Positions 1 through 8,136 of a stretch of 64,000 nucleotides of DNA are shown piece by piece (position 1 is the stretch's first letter; each line of letters opens with the position of its first letter). Origin of the DNA: SZUA-36 sp963759155 (lineage in GTDB: Bacteria > Pseudomonadota > Gammaproteobacteria > Xanthomonadales > SZUA-36); the NCBI GenBank assembly GCA_963759155.1, contig CAVWXX010000013.1, positions 1-64,000 on the forward strand, given 5' to 3'. The notes beneath the pieces are model-generated. The model made no database searches. It saw only the letters and a program-made list of their open reading frames with translations, and was not told where the DNA came from. A program made the position numbers and the translations under genes.

Positions 1-146
1 CTACTTGCTATACGCCACAACCTGAGCCGAGGGGCTGGTGCTGCGCAGTAAGCTGTTACTCGCCTGGTGCGATTTTCAGTGATGCTTATAACCGGAGTCG
101 GCCAGTTGGGGACATTTAAATAAGCTTACTGATAATCCTCTAGCCC
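1..146. repeat. Non-coding; member a of a dispersed GCTATACGCCA repeat
   Basis: No gene is visible. Positions 7-67 match 4214-4274 at about 49 of 61 bases by eye: both begin GCTATACGCCA and share CCGAGGGGC and CTGCGCAG. A partial inverted end may lie near 93-108 (CGGAGTCGGCCAGTTGG). It looks like a degraded member of a small mobile repeat also seen at 3171-3305 and 4191-4300. Confidence 0.5.
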
Positions 147-1112
147 CTATTGTTTTGCCGGTCTCAACCTTTCGATAAAGTCTGTATTTACCCAGTAAAT
201 GTCGTCCCGTCCCTCGAAATGTCTGACAAAAAAGAAATATTTTCCGTCGGGCGTCACACTGGGCCGCGTGACTGAATACGCTGAGCTGACATTTATTGAA
301 TCACCCATGTTGATGGGTTCAGTCCAGGTATCATCTGCATTTCTGTATGCTATATAGAGATCGTATTCTCCCTTTGATCCTGGTCGGTTTGAACAAAAAA
401 TCAGGTAACTTTCGTCAGGTGCGATGAAGGAATCCAGTTCACGGAATTCAGAGTTTATAACATTGCCTATGTTTTCAACCTCCGGGTATTTGCCATTTAT
501 TGATCTCGACCTGAAAATATCCAAATCACCGTAACCCTCTCGCACCGAACTCATAAAATATAGAGTCCCATCTCTCGTAATTGATGGATATCCGCCAACC
601 AGTGGTTCATCGCCAACAGTCCTGACATACTCGGGCTCAGACCAGCCATCGGAGTTCAATGTAGTCCTCCAGATATTAGAATGTTCAGACAACATCCCAG
701 AATCGTCTGTAGATCTATTTGATTGGAAGTAGAGTGTTTTTCCATCTGGTGAGATCGTAAAATTATCGTCGTTCTGTCCATTTTGAAAAGAAACCGGCTT
801 GGGACCTGTCCACATTTCGTTTTTCATTTGTATTTCAAGAATCGGGATGTACCCGATGTTGGACTCACCATGTGTACTTCGGTTAAATACAAACACTGAT
901 TCTTCGTTTAGAAATGCTGAACACCCTTCATAATTATTTGTACCAATAATTCCGGGAGCAAATATTTCAGGACTCGTTCCAGGGAGCTTCTGTCCGAGAT
1001 AGGGACCTGTTAAATCTGGAATTTCAGCCGCGTTAGCGTTGTGCGCCAAAATCAATGTTACCGACAGTATTACAGCAATATGAGTCGTTCGAGGTTCTGT
1101 TATAACTGACAT
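147..1112 (-). CDS. Secreted PD40/WD40-like beta-propeller protein
   Basis: Exported protein built from TolB-type PD40 repeats; no enzymatic function can be read from it. Residues 1-28 form a signal peptide ending at NANA-AE. Four repeat cores are visible: SPDGKTLYFQSNR, TRDGTLYFMSSV, APDESYLIFCSNRPG and TPDGKYFFFVRH, each a D/E-G turn followed by an aromatic strand. The ATG at 1112 is fixed by AGGGAG six bases upstream. At 321 residues it would make a single propeller. Family members act in the periplasm or at the surface by binding sugars or peptides; that role is not shown here. It stands alone, with no gene in the same direction close by. Confidence 0.75.
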   Translation of the reverse strand: MSVITEPRTTHIAVILSVTLILAHNANAAEIPDLTGPYLGQKLPGTSPEIFAPGIIGTNNYEGCSAFLNEESVFVFNRSTHGESNIGYIPILEIQMKNEMWTGPKPVSFQNGQNDDNFTISPDGKTLYFQSNRSTDDSGMLSEHSNIWRTTLNSDGWSEPEYVRTVGDEPLVGGYPSITRDGTLYFMSSVREGYGDLDIFRSRSINGKYPEVENIGNVINSEFRELDSFIAPDESYLIFCSNRPGSKGEYDLYIAYRNADDTWTEPINMGDSINVSSAYSVTRPSVTPDGKYFFFVRHFEGRDDIYWVNTDFIERLRPAKQ

Positions 1113-1364
1113 CCCAGGCTCCCTATAGCTTGCGTGTCGACATATTGGATTATGTGCACGACGTTGAAGAACATTCAGTGTATTTATCGGTGAGCATTAT
1201 AGGCGGGTTATCCATTCAAATCTGCATGGCCTGAGTGATTAACTTGTCGATACTGGTCCTCGAGTTTGTGAAGCGCTGGTAGTCACTGGAACCGAAAATC
1301 GGGCAAATAAGGGCTTTACATTTGTGTGATATAATTCTAACATAAAGTTAGATATACATAACAT
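1113..1364. other. Intergenic region with divergent upstream signals
   Basis: This 252-bp region lies between two divergently transcribed genes and has no gene of its own. The right half is A+T-rich and holds TATAAT at 1330-1335 and an inverted repeat at 1336-1352 described separately. TTTACA at 1315-1320 is only nine bases from TATAAT, so I do not pair them as one promoter. Confidence 0.4.
1336..1352. promoter_or_regulatory. Inverted repeat TCTAAC-N5-GTTAGA, candidate operator
   Basis: Perfect 6-base arms with a 5-base spacer overlap the -10-like TATAAT and lie 13 bases upstream of the membrane-protein gene whose operon also encodes an Xre-type regulator. Small Xre regulators commonly bind such dyads and repress their own promoter, so autoregulation is the simplest reading. 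This is inference from position and symmetry. Confidence 0.45.
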
Positions 1365-1784
1365 ATGGTGAAAGCAATGAAACACGCCAAAAACGCCCTT
1401 GTTCTCCAATCCATACTGGCCATGGGAGCCATTTGGGTATTTATCGCCCTATATCGAGCGGGCTACATACCCAGTGGTCTGGATGTCTTCATATTCGCCA
1501 TGATCATGTTTTCAGCCGTTTATGCATTTGTAACGCACATGAAGCGCTACAAAGATGAGAAGCAAGGCTTCCCTCCTGAGGATGAATTGAGCACACAAAT
1601 CAAGTTCAAGGCTGGCTACCTTGCCTATATTGCTTCCATGTATATCTGGCTGTTTATCTTCTTGCTGCAGCGACTCTTCCCTGACTCGGAAACGATGCTG
1701 GGCAGCGGCATCTTGTTGTCGGCAATCGTCGCCACCGTCATCAAAGGCTATCTGACTCGTAATTTTCATGAAAACGAGAATTAA
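1365..1784 (+). CDS. Four-helix membrane protein paired with an Xre regulator
   Basis: Small inner-membrane protein of 139 residues with about four hydrophobic helices (roughly residues 14-33, 38-58, 84-105 and 112-131) and charged loops. I do not recognise a function; it resembles the DUF2178-type membrane proteins that are found next to small HTH proteins. Its last 17 bases overlap the start of the regulator gene, so the two are translated from one message. The alternative start at 1377 (residue 5) is also possible because GGTGAAA sits just upstream. The usual arrangement suggests a membrane partner that may sense a signal or modulate the regulator, which is inference. Confidence 0.7.
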   Translation: MVKAMKHAKNALVLQSILAMGAIWVFIALYRAGYIPSGLDVFIFAMIMFSAVYAFVTHMKRYKDEKQGFPPEDELSTQIKFKAGYLAYIASMYIWLFIFLLQRLFPDSETMLGSGILLSAIVATVIKGYLTRNFHENEN

Positions 1785-1956
1785 AGAACTCAGAGCCGCG
1801 CGCGGTATGACCCAGGTTGATCTTGCCAAAGAGGTTGGGGTGCGGCGCGAGACCATCGTTTTCTTGGAGAAGGGGAAATACAATCCGTCATTGCAGCTGG
1901 CTCACAGGGTTGCCCAGGCATTTGGATTGGGCATTGAGGAAGTATTCTTGTTGTAG
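1768..1956 (+). CDS. Small Xre-family HTH transcriptional regulator
   Basis: A 62-residue protein that is nearly all helix-turn-helix domain: IKELRAARGMTQVDLAKEVGV, then RRETIVFLEKGKYNPSLQLAHRVAQAF, then GIEEVF. The recognition helix is around residues 25-35. It is of the YozG-like minimal type, with no sensor domain, so it probably binds DNA as a dimer and takes its signal from elsewhere. No Shine-Dalgarno is visible; translation is probably coupled to the overlapping upstream membrane-protein gene. The dyad at 1336-1352 upstream of the pair is a natural operator candidate. Confidence 0.85.
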   Translation: MKTRIKELRAARGMTQVDLAKEVGVRRETIVFLEKGKYNPSLQLAHRVAQAFGLGIEEVFLL

Positions 1957-2092
1957 AGAGGACTGTGACCCCAAGTCCTGTCCCAAACTTGCTTCCGGAC
2001 GATCGACCGCTTTGGGTCTATTCTGTTAAAAAACTGGATACTTTCCTAATTTCGGTTAAATTTGGTGAGTTGAGTTCAAGGAAAATAGCAGC

Positions 2093-3118
2093 ATGAGGTT
2101 TGTAAACTGCACTAATACAATGCGTCCACTTTTGTTGTTTGCGATGGTTGTGAATATGGCAACGGTCGCTTCAGCTGGTCAGGTGAAATCGGATACTGCG
2201 GAAGCCAAGATGATAGCTGACGCACATATTCATCATGGACTGTCTCATCAAAACGGCCATGTAGTACCCCAGAACTTTGACTTTTTTTCCCAGCGGAATG
2301 TGCAGATAATCAGTTTCCCAATGCCTATTCATCGAGGGGGAACTGGCGATCTGATGTCCTTAATAGAAGCAGAAACTGTTGAAATGAATATTCTTTCTGA
2401 ACGGAATAAGAAATTTCAGTTGATAAGCAGCAACATTGATTTTTGCGAAAACCCGAACTCCGAACAGCTGGCAGTTTTTCTGAGTATTGAGTACTTTCAT
2501 GGCGTCTTTAACGGCGATCCTGACAATGTCGAGAAGTACCGGAATCTAGGGGTTCGTTCGATAACGATCATAGATAATGAACATGATAGATTTTTTAATG
2601 ATGACAAACTGACTGTATTCGGAAAACAGATTATCCGTCAGATGAATGCAGTCGGTGTCTTGGTGGATATTTCCCACTTATCGGAGCAACACATGATTGA
2701 AATAATACATTTTTCTGAAAAGCCCGTGATTGCTTCACATTCAGGTGCGAGGGCCGTATCAAAAAATGATGGAGGTTTGTCTGATGCGGTGTTGGAAGCA
2801 TTGAAGATTAGCGGCGGGTTTGCTTTTACGACGTTCAATAAGAATGATCTGTTTCTTCCCGGAGAAGTGGACGTTAACAGCATGGATAAATTCATAGAAC
2901 ACGTAGTGTACTTAACCCAGACTCTCGGACCAGATCATGTAGGGATAGGTTCAGATTACCAAGCGATGGGAAAATATGTTCCGAAAGCACTAAACGAAAT
3001 CAATACATACCAGCAAATACACGAGGCTCTTAAAGAGGCTGGGTTTTTTGAGTCTGACATTGAATCGATCATGTCCGGGACATTTCTGAATGCACTGGGT
3101 GTCAGTTATTGCAATTAA
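2093..3118 (+). CDS. Peptidase M19 (renal dipeptidase) family protein
   Basis: Exported zinc dipeptidase-like protein of 341 residues. A signal peptide (MRPLLLFAMVVNMATVASA) begins at residue 10; the ATG at 2093 has AAGGA nearby, while 2120 would give a more typical leader. M19 landmarks in order are DAHIHHG, SIEYFHG (position of the bridging glutamate), GVRSITI, GVLVDISHLS, PVIASHSGARAV and GIGSDY. The usual first metal motif is HxD; here it reads DAHIHHG, so an aspartate ligand appears to be replaced by histidine. Family members cleave dipeptides, including D-amino-acid ones. Activity is uncertain because of the altered motif and the shortened N-terminal half. Confidence 0.75.
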   Translation: MRFVNCTNTMRPLLLFAMVVNMATVASAGQVKSDTAEAKMIADAHIHHGLSHQNGHVVPQNFDFFSQRNVQIISFPMPIHRGGTGDLMSLIEAETVEMNILSERNKKFQLISSNIDFCENPNSEQLAVFLSIEYFHGVFNGDPDNVEKYRNLGVRSITIIDNEHDRFFNDDKLTVFGKQIIRQMNAVGVLVDISHLSEQHMIEIIHFSEKPVIASHSGARAVSKNDGGLSDAVLEALKISGGFAFTTFNKNDLFLPGEVDVNSMDKFIEHVVYLTQTLGPDHVGIGSDYQAMGKYVPKALNEINTYQQIHEALKEAGFFESDIESIMSGTFLNALGVSYCN

Positions 3119-3368
3119 TGTCATAAAGATCAATGAACATCAAATAGTTGGGCCGGGTTATTAGTCTGGTCTTGGCCGGTTCCCGCTATACGCGACGATG
3201 AGAATCGTCTTTATTGCATAACCGCTTTGCGACACGAAGCCGCCATTCATTAGGCGTAAATTTCCATAATGTGAGCCGCAGAAATCGGCCAAAACCGGAA
3301 GTACGTGTGTTTGAAATAAAAGAGCCGCCAGTGATTGACGGCTCTATGTTTACTATAGAACAAGAAAA
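3119..3368. repeat. Intergenic region with MITE-like element c
   Basis: About 3171-3305 looks like a small inverted-repeat element. The left end TTGGCCGGTTCCCGC and the reverse complement of the right end, TTGGCCGATTTCTGC, are related. Inside is GCTATACGCGA at 3185, a small hairpin (ACGAT-GAGA-ATCGT) and a block around 3222-3256 resembling the 4214-4274 repeat. No transposase or open frame of note is present. The short frame across 3214-3441 has no support as a gene. Confidence 0.45.
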
Positions 3369-3959
3369 TTACTCCGGACAATTCAGGCGAGGCCCTTTAA
3401 TCACGGACTTGAAAATGCAATCGGGTTCGCAAGCCGGATAATCTTTTTCGAGCAGGAATCTGCGAATGATATTCAGCTCTACCATGTCGCCTTCACAAAG
3501 GCCTACAAGGTCGTATAGTCCACCCGCAACCGTGTATCCAAAACTATTTCTGGCGATGGGTCTTTCCTCATTAGCATCGTTGTCGTGAAAGGTTGAATGC
3601 GTAATCCCCTCCGCGACCATCAGGTCATAATCATTCCATGATGCGCATAGGTCGGCAAAAAGCACTTCAGGCGTCATGAAGAATACCCGGGTGAAGTAGT
3701 GTCCCCTGTCATGAAAGTGGACACTACCATCAGGTCGCATGACCTCCATCCAGTCATAGAATATTAGGTCTCCATCCTGATTACAAAAGAGCTCCGAATC
3801 GGATGACATGACGGCCAACAGGCCGTCATCGCCATTGTAGTTATACCAAGCCGTGAGGTCTTGGCCCTTTACAACGACTGCGCCGTTTTGGGCGATCGCG
3901 ACCTGGGTAGAAAACAAGCAGATGACACAAAGCCATAGAAAAACACGTATAGATTTCAT
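3369..3959 (-). CDS. Secreted protein of unknown function
   Basis: A 196-residue exported protein I do not recognise. The start is set at 3959 because AAGGAGG lies six to seven bases upstream and because the signal peptide (MKSIRVFLWLCVICLFSTQVAIA) begins exactly there; a longer frame opening at 3989 would bury that signal. The mature part is acidic and aromatic, with cysteines in SELFCNQDG, LFADLCASW, VGLCEGD and a C-terminal PACEPDCIF, which suggests disulfide bonds and a periplasmic or extracellular location. It stands alone in an A+T-rich accessory stretch. Confidence 0.7.
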   Translation of the reverse strand: MKSIRVFLWLCVICLFSTQVAIAQNGAVVVKGQDLTAWYNYNGDDGLLAVMSSDSELFCNQDGDLIFYDWMEVMRPDGSVHFHDRGHYFTRVFFMTPEVLFADLCASWNDYDLMVAEGITHSTFHDNDANEERPIARNSFGYTVAGGLYDLVGLCEGDMVELNIIRRFLLEKDYPACEPDCIFKSVIKGPRLNCPE

Positions 3960-3989
3960 AATGAACCTCCTTATTAACATCAACATCAA

Positions 3990-4329
3990 TTCGTCCTTGT
4001 GGAGCTGGCAATTTTGCTCAACAAGAAACGCGTGCGGTCTGAACCGCTATCGGATCGGGAGGTTATTGGGTTCTTCTTGCAGACTTATATGAATAATCTG
4101 GCGATGAAATAGCGTTCAGTAACACAGGTTACGAGCGAATGCTTTTTAGGTGTTATCAAAAAAACGACAAATAATTACAATTTTGCGACAAGTGCCGGTT
4201 TTGGCCGTTCTCTGCTATACGCCATAACCCGAACCGAGGGGCCGCTACTGCGCAGAAAGCCGTCATTCACCAGGCCATACTTCCAATGAAACGATGGTTA
4301 GAAACCAGCCATCAGCAGCCACAGCACCA
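3990..4329. repeat. 340-bp intergenic region with repeat member b
   Basis: No gene is visible. The left half is A+T-rich and contains the likely promoter of the minus-strand secreted protein. From about 4191 the sequence CCGGTTTTGGCCG leads into GCTATACGCCA at 4214 and continues to about 4274 with roughly 80 percent identity by eye to positions 7-67. CGGCCAAAACCGG, the reverse complement of the lead-in, is also found near 3286-3298. Confidence 0.45.
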
Positions 4330-5049
4330 TCACTCGCGGCCGGTAGTAATCTGGTCGAGCGTCGCCGTTATCGCGTCAAGCGTTTCCGCTAATTTGTGAA
4401 GCGAATGTACGTAGATAGCCAGTGCGTACTGATGCGACATGGCAGTGCCCATAAACTCTGCGTCCCGCCGCATGTTTGCCATAGTCTCGCCATCAGCCGT
4501 GTTTAGGTCCTCGGGTTCATCCGCTCGTCGATGCCACCGGGCGAAGGGCCCGCCGTGTTGTTCCATCGCTCTTCGCACGCGCACAGATTCGGCACGAAGT
4601 TCGAAACTGATATCATCAATATTGTCCAGGCTTCGCTGCCAGTTCGACAGTTGCCGTAGCAGTTGGGCGTCACTGACCAACCCAAGTCGCCCATCATTGG
4701 CCAAGGCGTCGAGCGTGGTGGTGACTGGATCAAAAGTGTGGTTTTTGACTAGCGCAGTAAGAAAGCGCCGACTCGTATCCAGATCGCTCTCAGTCAGTTC
4801 AGCGGCAGTGCTTAATCTGAAACGAGAAAAATCTGTCCGTGCAGTTTCCAATGAGAGAATCACCATCGCCAATTGTTCATCACTCGCCATAAAATCGTCT
4901 CGAAGCGCCAAGAGCGCCAAGTACTCAACTTCACTCTCCTTCTTCTCGGTCCACCACGCATCAATTGCGAATGCCAGCAAAATGCTCACAACAACGGCTA
5001 CCGCCTCTACGGCAATGGTTTTCCAGGGTATGATTCGAGAATCGGCCAT
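4330..5049 (-). CDS. Membrane-anchored protein, DUF6090-like
   Basis: A 239-residue protein with one N-terminal transmembrane helix (about residues 10-29, TIAVEAVAVVVSILLAFAIDAW) followed by a long, mostly helical, charged soluble part. The helix followed by AIDAWW and a charged EKKESEVEYL stretch is typical of the DUF6090-type proteins, whose function is unknown. The start at 5049 has GGAG six bases upstream. The soluble part has the heptad look of coiled coil and would face the periplasm if the helix is a signal anchor. It is a single gene ending an accessory stretch next to tRNA genes. Confidence 0.65.
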   Translation of the reverse strand: MADSRIIPWKTIAVEAVAVVVSILLAFAIDAWWTEKKESEVEYLALLALRDDFMASDEQLAMVILSLETARTDFSRFRLSTAAELTESDLDTSRRFLTALVKNHTFDPVTTTLDALANDGRLGLVSDAQLLRQLSNWQRSLDNIDDISFELRAESVRVRRAMEQHGGPFARWHRRADEPEDLNTADGETMANMRRDAEFMGTAMSHQYALAIYVHSLHKLAETLDAITATLDQITTGRE

Positions 5050-5239
5050 TACAGCTCCAGCATTAAGTCAATGTCTATTTTGGATTATTTGTAGTTCTTC
5101 AGAATTAGTATAGACGAATGGCAACGCCTGGCCGGACGCTGCTGTAAGTAATTGCAACTTAGGTACTTCCGCTAATGGCTGCGGCTTACTGAACGAATAC
5201 CGAGAATGCAAAAGAGCAGTAAAAAATTAGTAGTCCATA

Positions 5240-5267
5240 AAAAAAGCCACCCCGAAGGATGGCTTTA
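5240..5267 (-). terminator. Rho-independent terminator downstream of the tRNA genes
   Basis: On the minus strand the sequence reads AAAGCCATCC-TTCG-GGGTGGC followed by seven T. The stem is about nine base pairs with one A.C mismatch, and the loop is a stable TTCG. It lies just past the 3' end of tRNA-Glu and fits as the end of the tRNA-Ala/tRNA-Glu transcript. The rest of 5050-5303 shows nothing else I can name. Confidence 0.8.
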
Positions 5268-5303
5268 GTCGCGTTGATTCTTTCACAATCAACGCCTTAC
5301 GTA

Positions 5304-5379
5304 TGGCGTCCCCTAGGGGATTCGAACCCCTGTTGCCGCCGTGAAAGGGCAGTGTCCTAGGCCTCTAGACGAAGGGGAC
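5304..5379 (-). tRNA. tRNA-Glu (anticodon TTC)
   Basis: Full 76-nt cloverleaf on the minus strand: acceptor GTCCCCT pairs with AGGGGAC, the D arm carries CTAGAGGCCTAGG, the anticodon loop reads CTTTCAC (TTC) and the T arm GGTTCGAATCC is canonical. The 3' CCA is encoded after the discriminator G. It is almost identical to the gammaproteobacterial glutamate tRNA I know. It lies seven bases from tRNA-Ala and shares a transcript and terminator with it. Confidence 0.97.
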
Positions 5380-5386
5380 TAAGATT

Positions 5387-5462
<76 letters not shown>

Positions 5463-5517
5463 GCAAGGCGCGTGATCTTACTGAGTAATTGGCGGTGTGT
5501 CAAACCCAATTTCAAAT

Positions 5518-6117
5518 TCAGGCTGAATGGACCGGATGTTTGACCGGTTCGGGCTGTTTTCCGGTGATTTTATCACTGGCCGGCTGCATGCTGGTGAGGC
5601 TGTGACCCTGGTGTAAGAGATAGCCTAACCATTTGTCCAGGGCCTGGTTCTTTCGCCAGCTGCGTTGAAAGATTTGTGAAGGTGTAAATAGTGTGACCGT
5701 TGGCGTTTCGGACGTGTGTTGCTCAGTTCCGGTGCGCTTCAGGTTTACGCCCAAAAGATCAAGTGGTGAGCCCTTGCCGGGCGCCTGACGTTTAAAACCC
5801 TGTTCAGGGTCAAATGAGGTCACTTCAGCCAGGCGCGCGTCGTTATAGATACGGATATGAGCATCCGGTGCGATTTCCGGTGGCTCTACATTGTCGAACT
5901 GATAAGTCAAACGCATGAAATGGGTGTAGGGGTGGCGTTCAAGCACATCCATTCTGAGTAAGGGTGAGCCATGAACACGGGAAATAAACGAGTCATAGTG
6001 CGCAATGTCATCCGGTATCAGCAATTGCAACTGCCGATAGATTTCAGTTTGTAAATCCTGCAGACGTTTCAGCTGGTGCTGTAAATAGGATCCCTTGTAT
6101 TTTTTGAATAAAACCAT
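5518..6117 (-). CDS. DUF1249 (YqiB-like) protein
   Basis: Cytoplasmic protein of unknown function related to YqiB. The family core is clear: HPYTHFMRLTYQFD, then APDAHIRIYNDARLAEVTSF, then a C-terminal KNQALDKWLGYLLHQGHS. It is about 199 residues from the chosen start, against about 140 for YqiB, because there is a roughly 40-residue low-complexity insertion (around RQAPGKGSP to TVTLFTPSQ) and a C-terminal tail. No start has a clear Shine-Dalgarno; 6117, 6135 and 6195 are possible, and I chose 6117 because the family N-terminus begins near KKYKGSYLQ. It is divergent from the TauE-type permease. Confidence 0.75.
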   Translation of the reverse strand: MVLFKKYKGSYLQHQLKRLQDLQTEIYRQLQLLIPDDIAHYDSFISRVHGSPLLRMDVLERHPYTHFMRLTYQFDNVEPPEIAPDAHIRIYNDARLAEVTSFDPEQGFKRQAPGKGSPLDLLGVNLKRTGTEQHTSETPTVTLFTPSQIFQRSWRKNQALDKWLGYLLHQGHSLTSMQPASDKITGKQPEPVKHPVHSA

Positions 6118-6226
6118 GAAAAAATCATAGCACATGTCAGCGTGTGCAGCTTGGAGTGACAGACTCGTATGGAAGGCTGCGGGCAGTTGGTTCATAATTC
6201 GGTTTTCTTCACACATAACGATAACC

Positions 6227-7000
6227 ATGCCGATATTGATACTTGCCGGATTATTCCTGTTGGTCGCTGCAGCCTATTCTGCGGTGGGGTTTGGCGGTGG
6301 CTCAACCTATAATGCCCTGCTGATTCTCTCAGGCACGGATTTCAGACTGGTTCCCGCCATCGCTTTGACCTGCAACATCTTGGTGGTCAGCGGCGGTGTT
6401 TATCATTATGCAAAAGCCGGTGTTATATCCTTTGACAAACTCCTGCCTTTTGTTGTGCTCTCAATACCCATGGCCCTGGTGGGTGGCCGTCTTCCGGTAT
6501 CCGAGCAGATATTTATTGGCTTGCTGGGTTTCAGCCTGTTGCTTGCCGCAGCTCAAATGCTGATCAGGCCAAATTTCACGCTTAGCCAACCGGGCTACAC
6601 GACATCCCGCTACTGGTTGGTGGCGGCGCCAACCGGCGGTTTGATCGGGCTTCTGGCCGGTATCACAGGCATTGGTGGCGGTATATTCCTGGCGCCTGTC
6701 ATCTACCTTTTCCACCTGGCGCCCGCGCGCACAGTCGCCGGTATCACCAGCGGATTTATCCTGGTAAATTCCATTGCGGGTCTGGCCGGCCAGATGATGA
6801 AGGCGGGTGACTATTCACCGATGCAAGGCTGGATGGATGCCTGGCCGTTGTTTGTTGCGGTGCTCATTGGCGGGCAGGTAGGTAGTCACCTTGGTGCCTA
6901 TCATCTGCCTGAAAACTGGATCAAGCGACTTACCGCCTTGCTCATGTTGTATGTGGCAGCGAGGTTGATCTGGCGCTGGGCAGGCTTGAGTTTTTCCTGA
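6227..7000 (+). CDS. TauE/SafE family membrane permease
   Basis: Polytopic inner-membrane protein of 257 residues with about eight hydrophobic segments in two halves, the layout of TauE/SafE (DUF81) proteins. Landmarks are SAVGFGGGSTYNALL near residue 16 and the repeated signature GLLAGITGIGGGIFLAPVI in the second half. The start at 6227 gives the normal length; an in-frame ATG at 6134 would add an unlikely tail and overlap the divergent gene. Family members move sulfite, sulfonates or other organic anions. Its place directly upstream of moaA is suggestive but no substrate can be named. Confidence 0.85.
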   Translation: MPILILAGLFLLVAAAYSAVGFGGGSTYNALLILSGTDFRLVPAIALTCNILVVSGGVYHYAKAGVISFDKLLPFVVLSIPMALVGGRLPVSEQIFIGLLGFSLLLAAAQMLIRPNFTLSQPGYTTSRYWLVAAPTGGLIGLLAGITGIGGGIFLAPVIYLFHLAPARTVAGITSGFILVNSIAGLAGQMMKAGDYSPMQGWMDAWPLFVAVLIGGQVGSHLGAYHLPENWIKRLTALLMLYVAARLIWRWAGLSFS

Positions 7001-7074
7001 TTGGATCCGGTCAATTCAGATGACGCTGGGTTAATCGGGTCGCACGGGTTAGAATTTGCCCTCTTTTTGATTTT

Positions 7075-8136
7075 ATGATTTACCGGAAGGTGGATTGTGA
7101 AAATCCACTCGAAGGACAGAAGTTTTTGACACCAATTACCGACACACTTGCCAGACCATTGAAGGACCTGAGGATATCGGTCCTGGATCGCTGCAACCTG
7201 CGTTGTACGTATTGCATGCCGGAAGAGTCCCTGCATGGCAGGGGGGTGTTCCTCCCTTCACATCATTTACTCAGTGATGGTGAAATCGAGTTGATTGTGC
7301 GTGTGTTTACTTCACTGGGTGTGCACAAGGTACGCTTGACCGGCGGAGAGCCATTGTTACGTCCGGGCTTTGTCGAATTGGTCAGCCGTATTTCTGCTAT
7401 TGAAGGTATCACTGACCTGGCCCTGACGACCAATGCTGTTTTGTTGCCACGCTATGCCGCGGCGCTTAAAAAAGCGGGCCTGGGCAGGATCACAGTCAGT
7501 CTCGACAGCCTGGACGAGACTGTGTTTCGTCAAATGGCCGGTGGCCGCGGAACGGTCGGTGAAGTACTTGATGGCATCAAGGCCGCCGAGGAGGCTGGCT
7601 TCAGAAATTTGAAAGTCAATACGGTGGTGCAACGAGATGTCAATGACCACACCGTTCCTGACCTGGTTTCGCACTTCAGGAACAGTGGTCATACCGTCAG
7701 GCTGATCGAGTTTATGGATGTGGGCAATGTCAATCACTGGGATCGTCAGCTGGTTGTGCCCAGTGCCGAACTTTTAAAAACCATCCATGATCGCTGGAGT
7801 TTGAAACCGGTGGCAACACAAGCTGTCGGAGAAACCGCTCGCCGCTATGCCTTCACCGATGGTGGTGGTGAAATTGGTTTTATCAGTTCCATTACCGAAC
7901 CTTTTTGCGGCGATTGCTCACGGGCACGTATCACGGCAGATGGTAACTTTTATAGTTGCCTTTTCTCTGCGCGTGGCACCGAATTACGCGATAGAATTCG
8001 AGATGGTCTGGATGCTGAGGGATTGACGGCTGTGATACTGGATTTATGGCAAAAGCGGGCTGACCGCTACAGCGAGTTGCGTAATGAATTACCGCGTGCT
8101 CAACCACATGTTGAAATGTACAGAATGGGTGGCTAG
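7075..8136 (+). CDS. moaA: GTP 3',8-cyclase MoaA (radical SAM)
   Basis: First step of molybdenum cofactor synthesis: converts GTP to 3',8-cyclo-7,8-dihydro-GTP, which MoaC then turns into cyclic pyranopterin monophosphate. The radical-SAM [4Fe-4S] cysteines are C40, C44 and C47 (CNLRCTYC), the second cluster is C278, C281 and C295 (FCGDC and NFYSC), and the protein ends in the required Gly-Gly tail (RMGG). TGGEPLLRPG is the SAM-binding motif. The ATG at 7075 lacks a ribosome site; a TTG just before the ITDTLARP region, preceded by AAGGA, may be the true start. The stop is directly followed by the moaD ATG. Confidence 0.96.
   Translation: MIYRKVDCENPLEGQKFLTPITDTLARPLKDLRISVLDRCNLRCTYCMPEESLHGRGVFLPSHHLLSDGEIELIVRVFTSLGVHKVRLTGGEPLLRPGFVELVSRISAIEGITDLALTTNAVLLPRYAAALKKAGLGRITVSLDSLDETVFRQMAGGRGTVGEVLDGIKAAEEAGFRNLKVNTVVQRDVNDHTVPDLVSHFRNSGHTVRLIEFMDVGNVNHWDRQLVVPSAELLKTIHDRWSLKPVATQAVGETARRYAFTDGGGEIGFISSITEPFCGDCSRARITADGNFYSCLFSARGTELRDRIRDGLDAEGLTAVILDLWQKRADRYSELRNELPRAQPHVEMYRMGG

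Noticed and set aside
1315..1335. TTTACA/TATAAT as one promoter for the membrane-protein operon
   Set aside because: The spacing is nine bases, too short for a sigma-70 promoter; TATAAT may still be a -10 with another -35.
4439..5113. 224-codon frame on the plus strand
   Set aside because: Serine/arginine-rich composition typical of an antisense frame; the minus-strand gene has a proper ribosome site and a transmembrane helix.
5304..5330. Direct repeat of the tRNA-Glu 3' end as an att site
   Set aside because: I looked through 1-5303 for a second copy of the tRNA 3' end and saw none.
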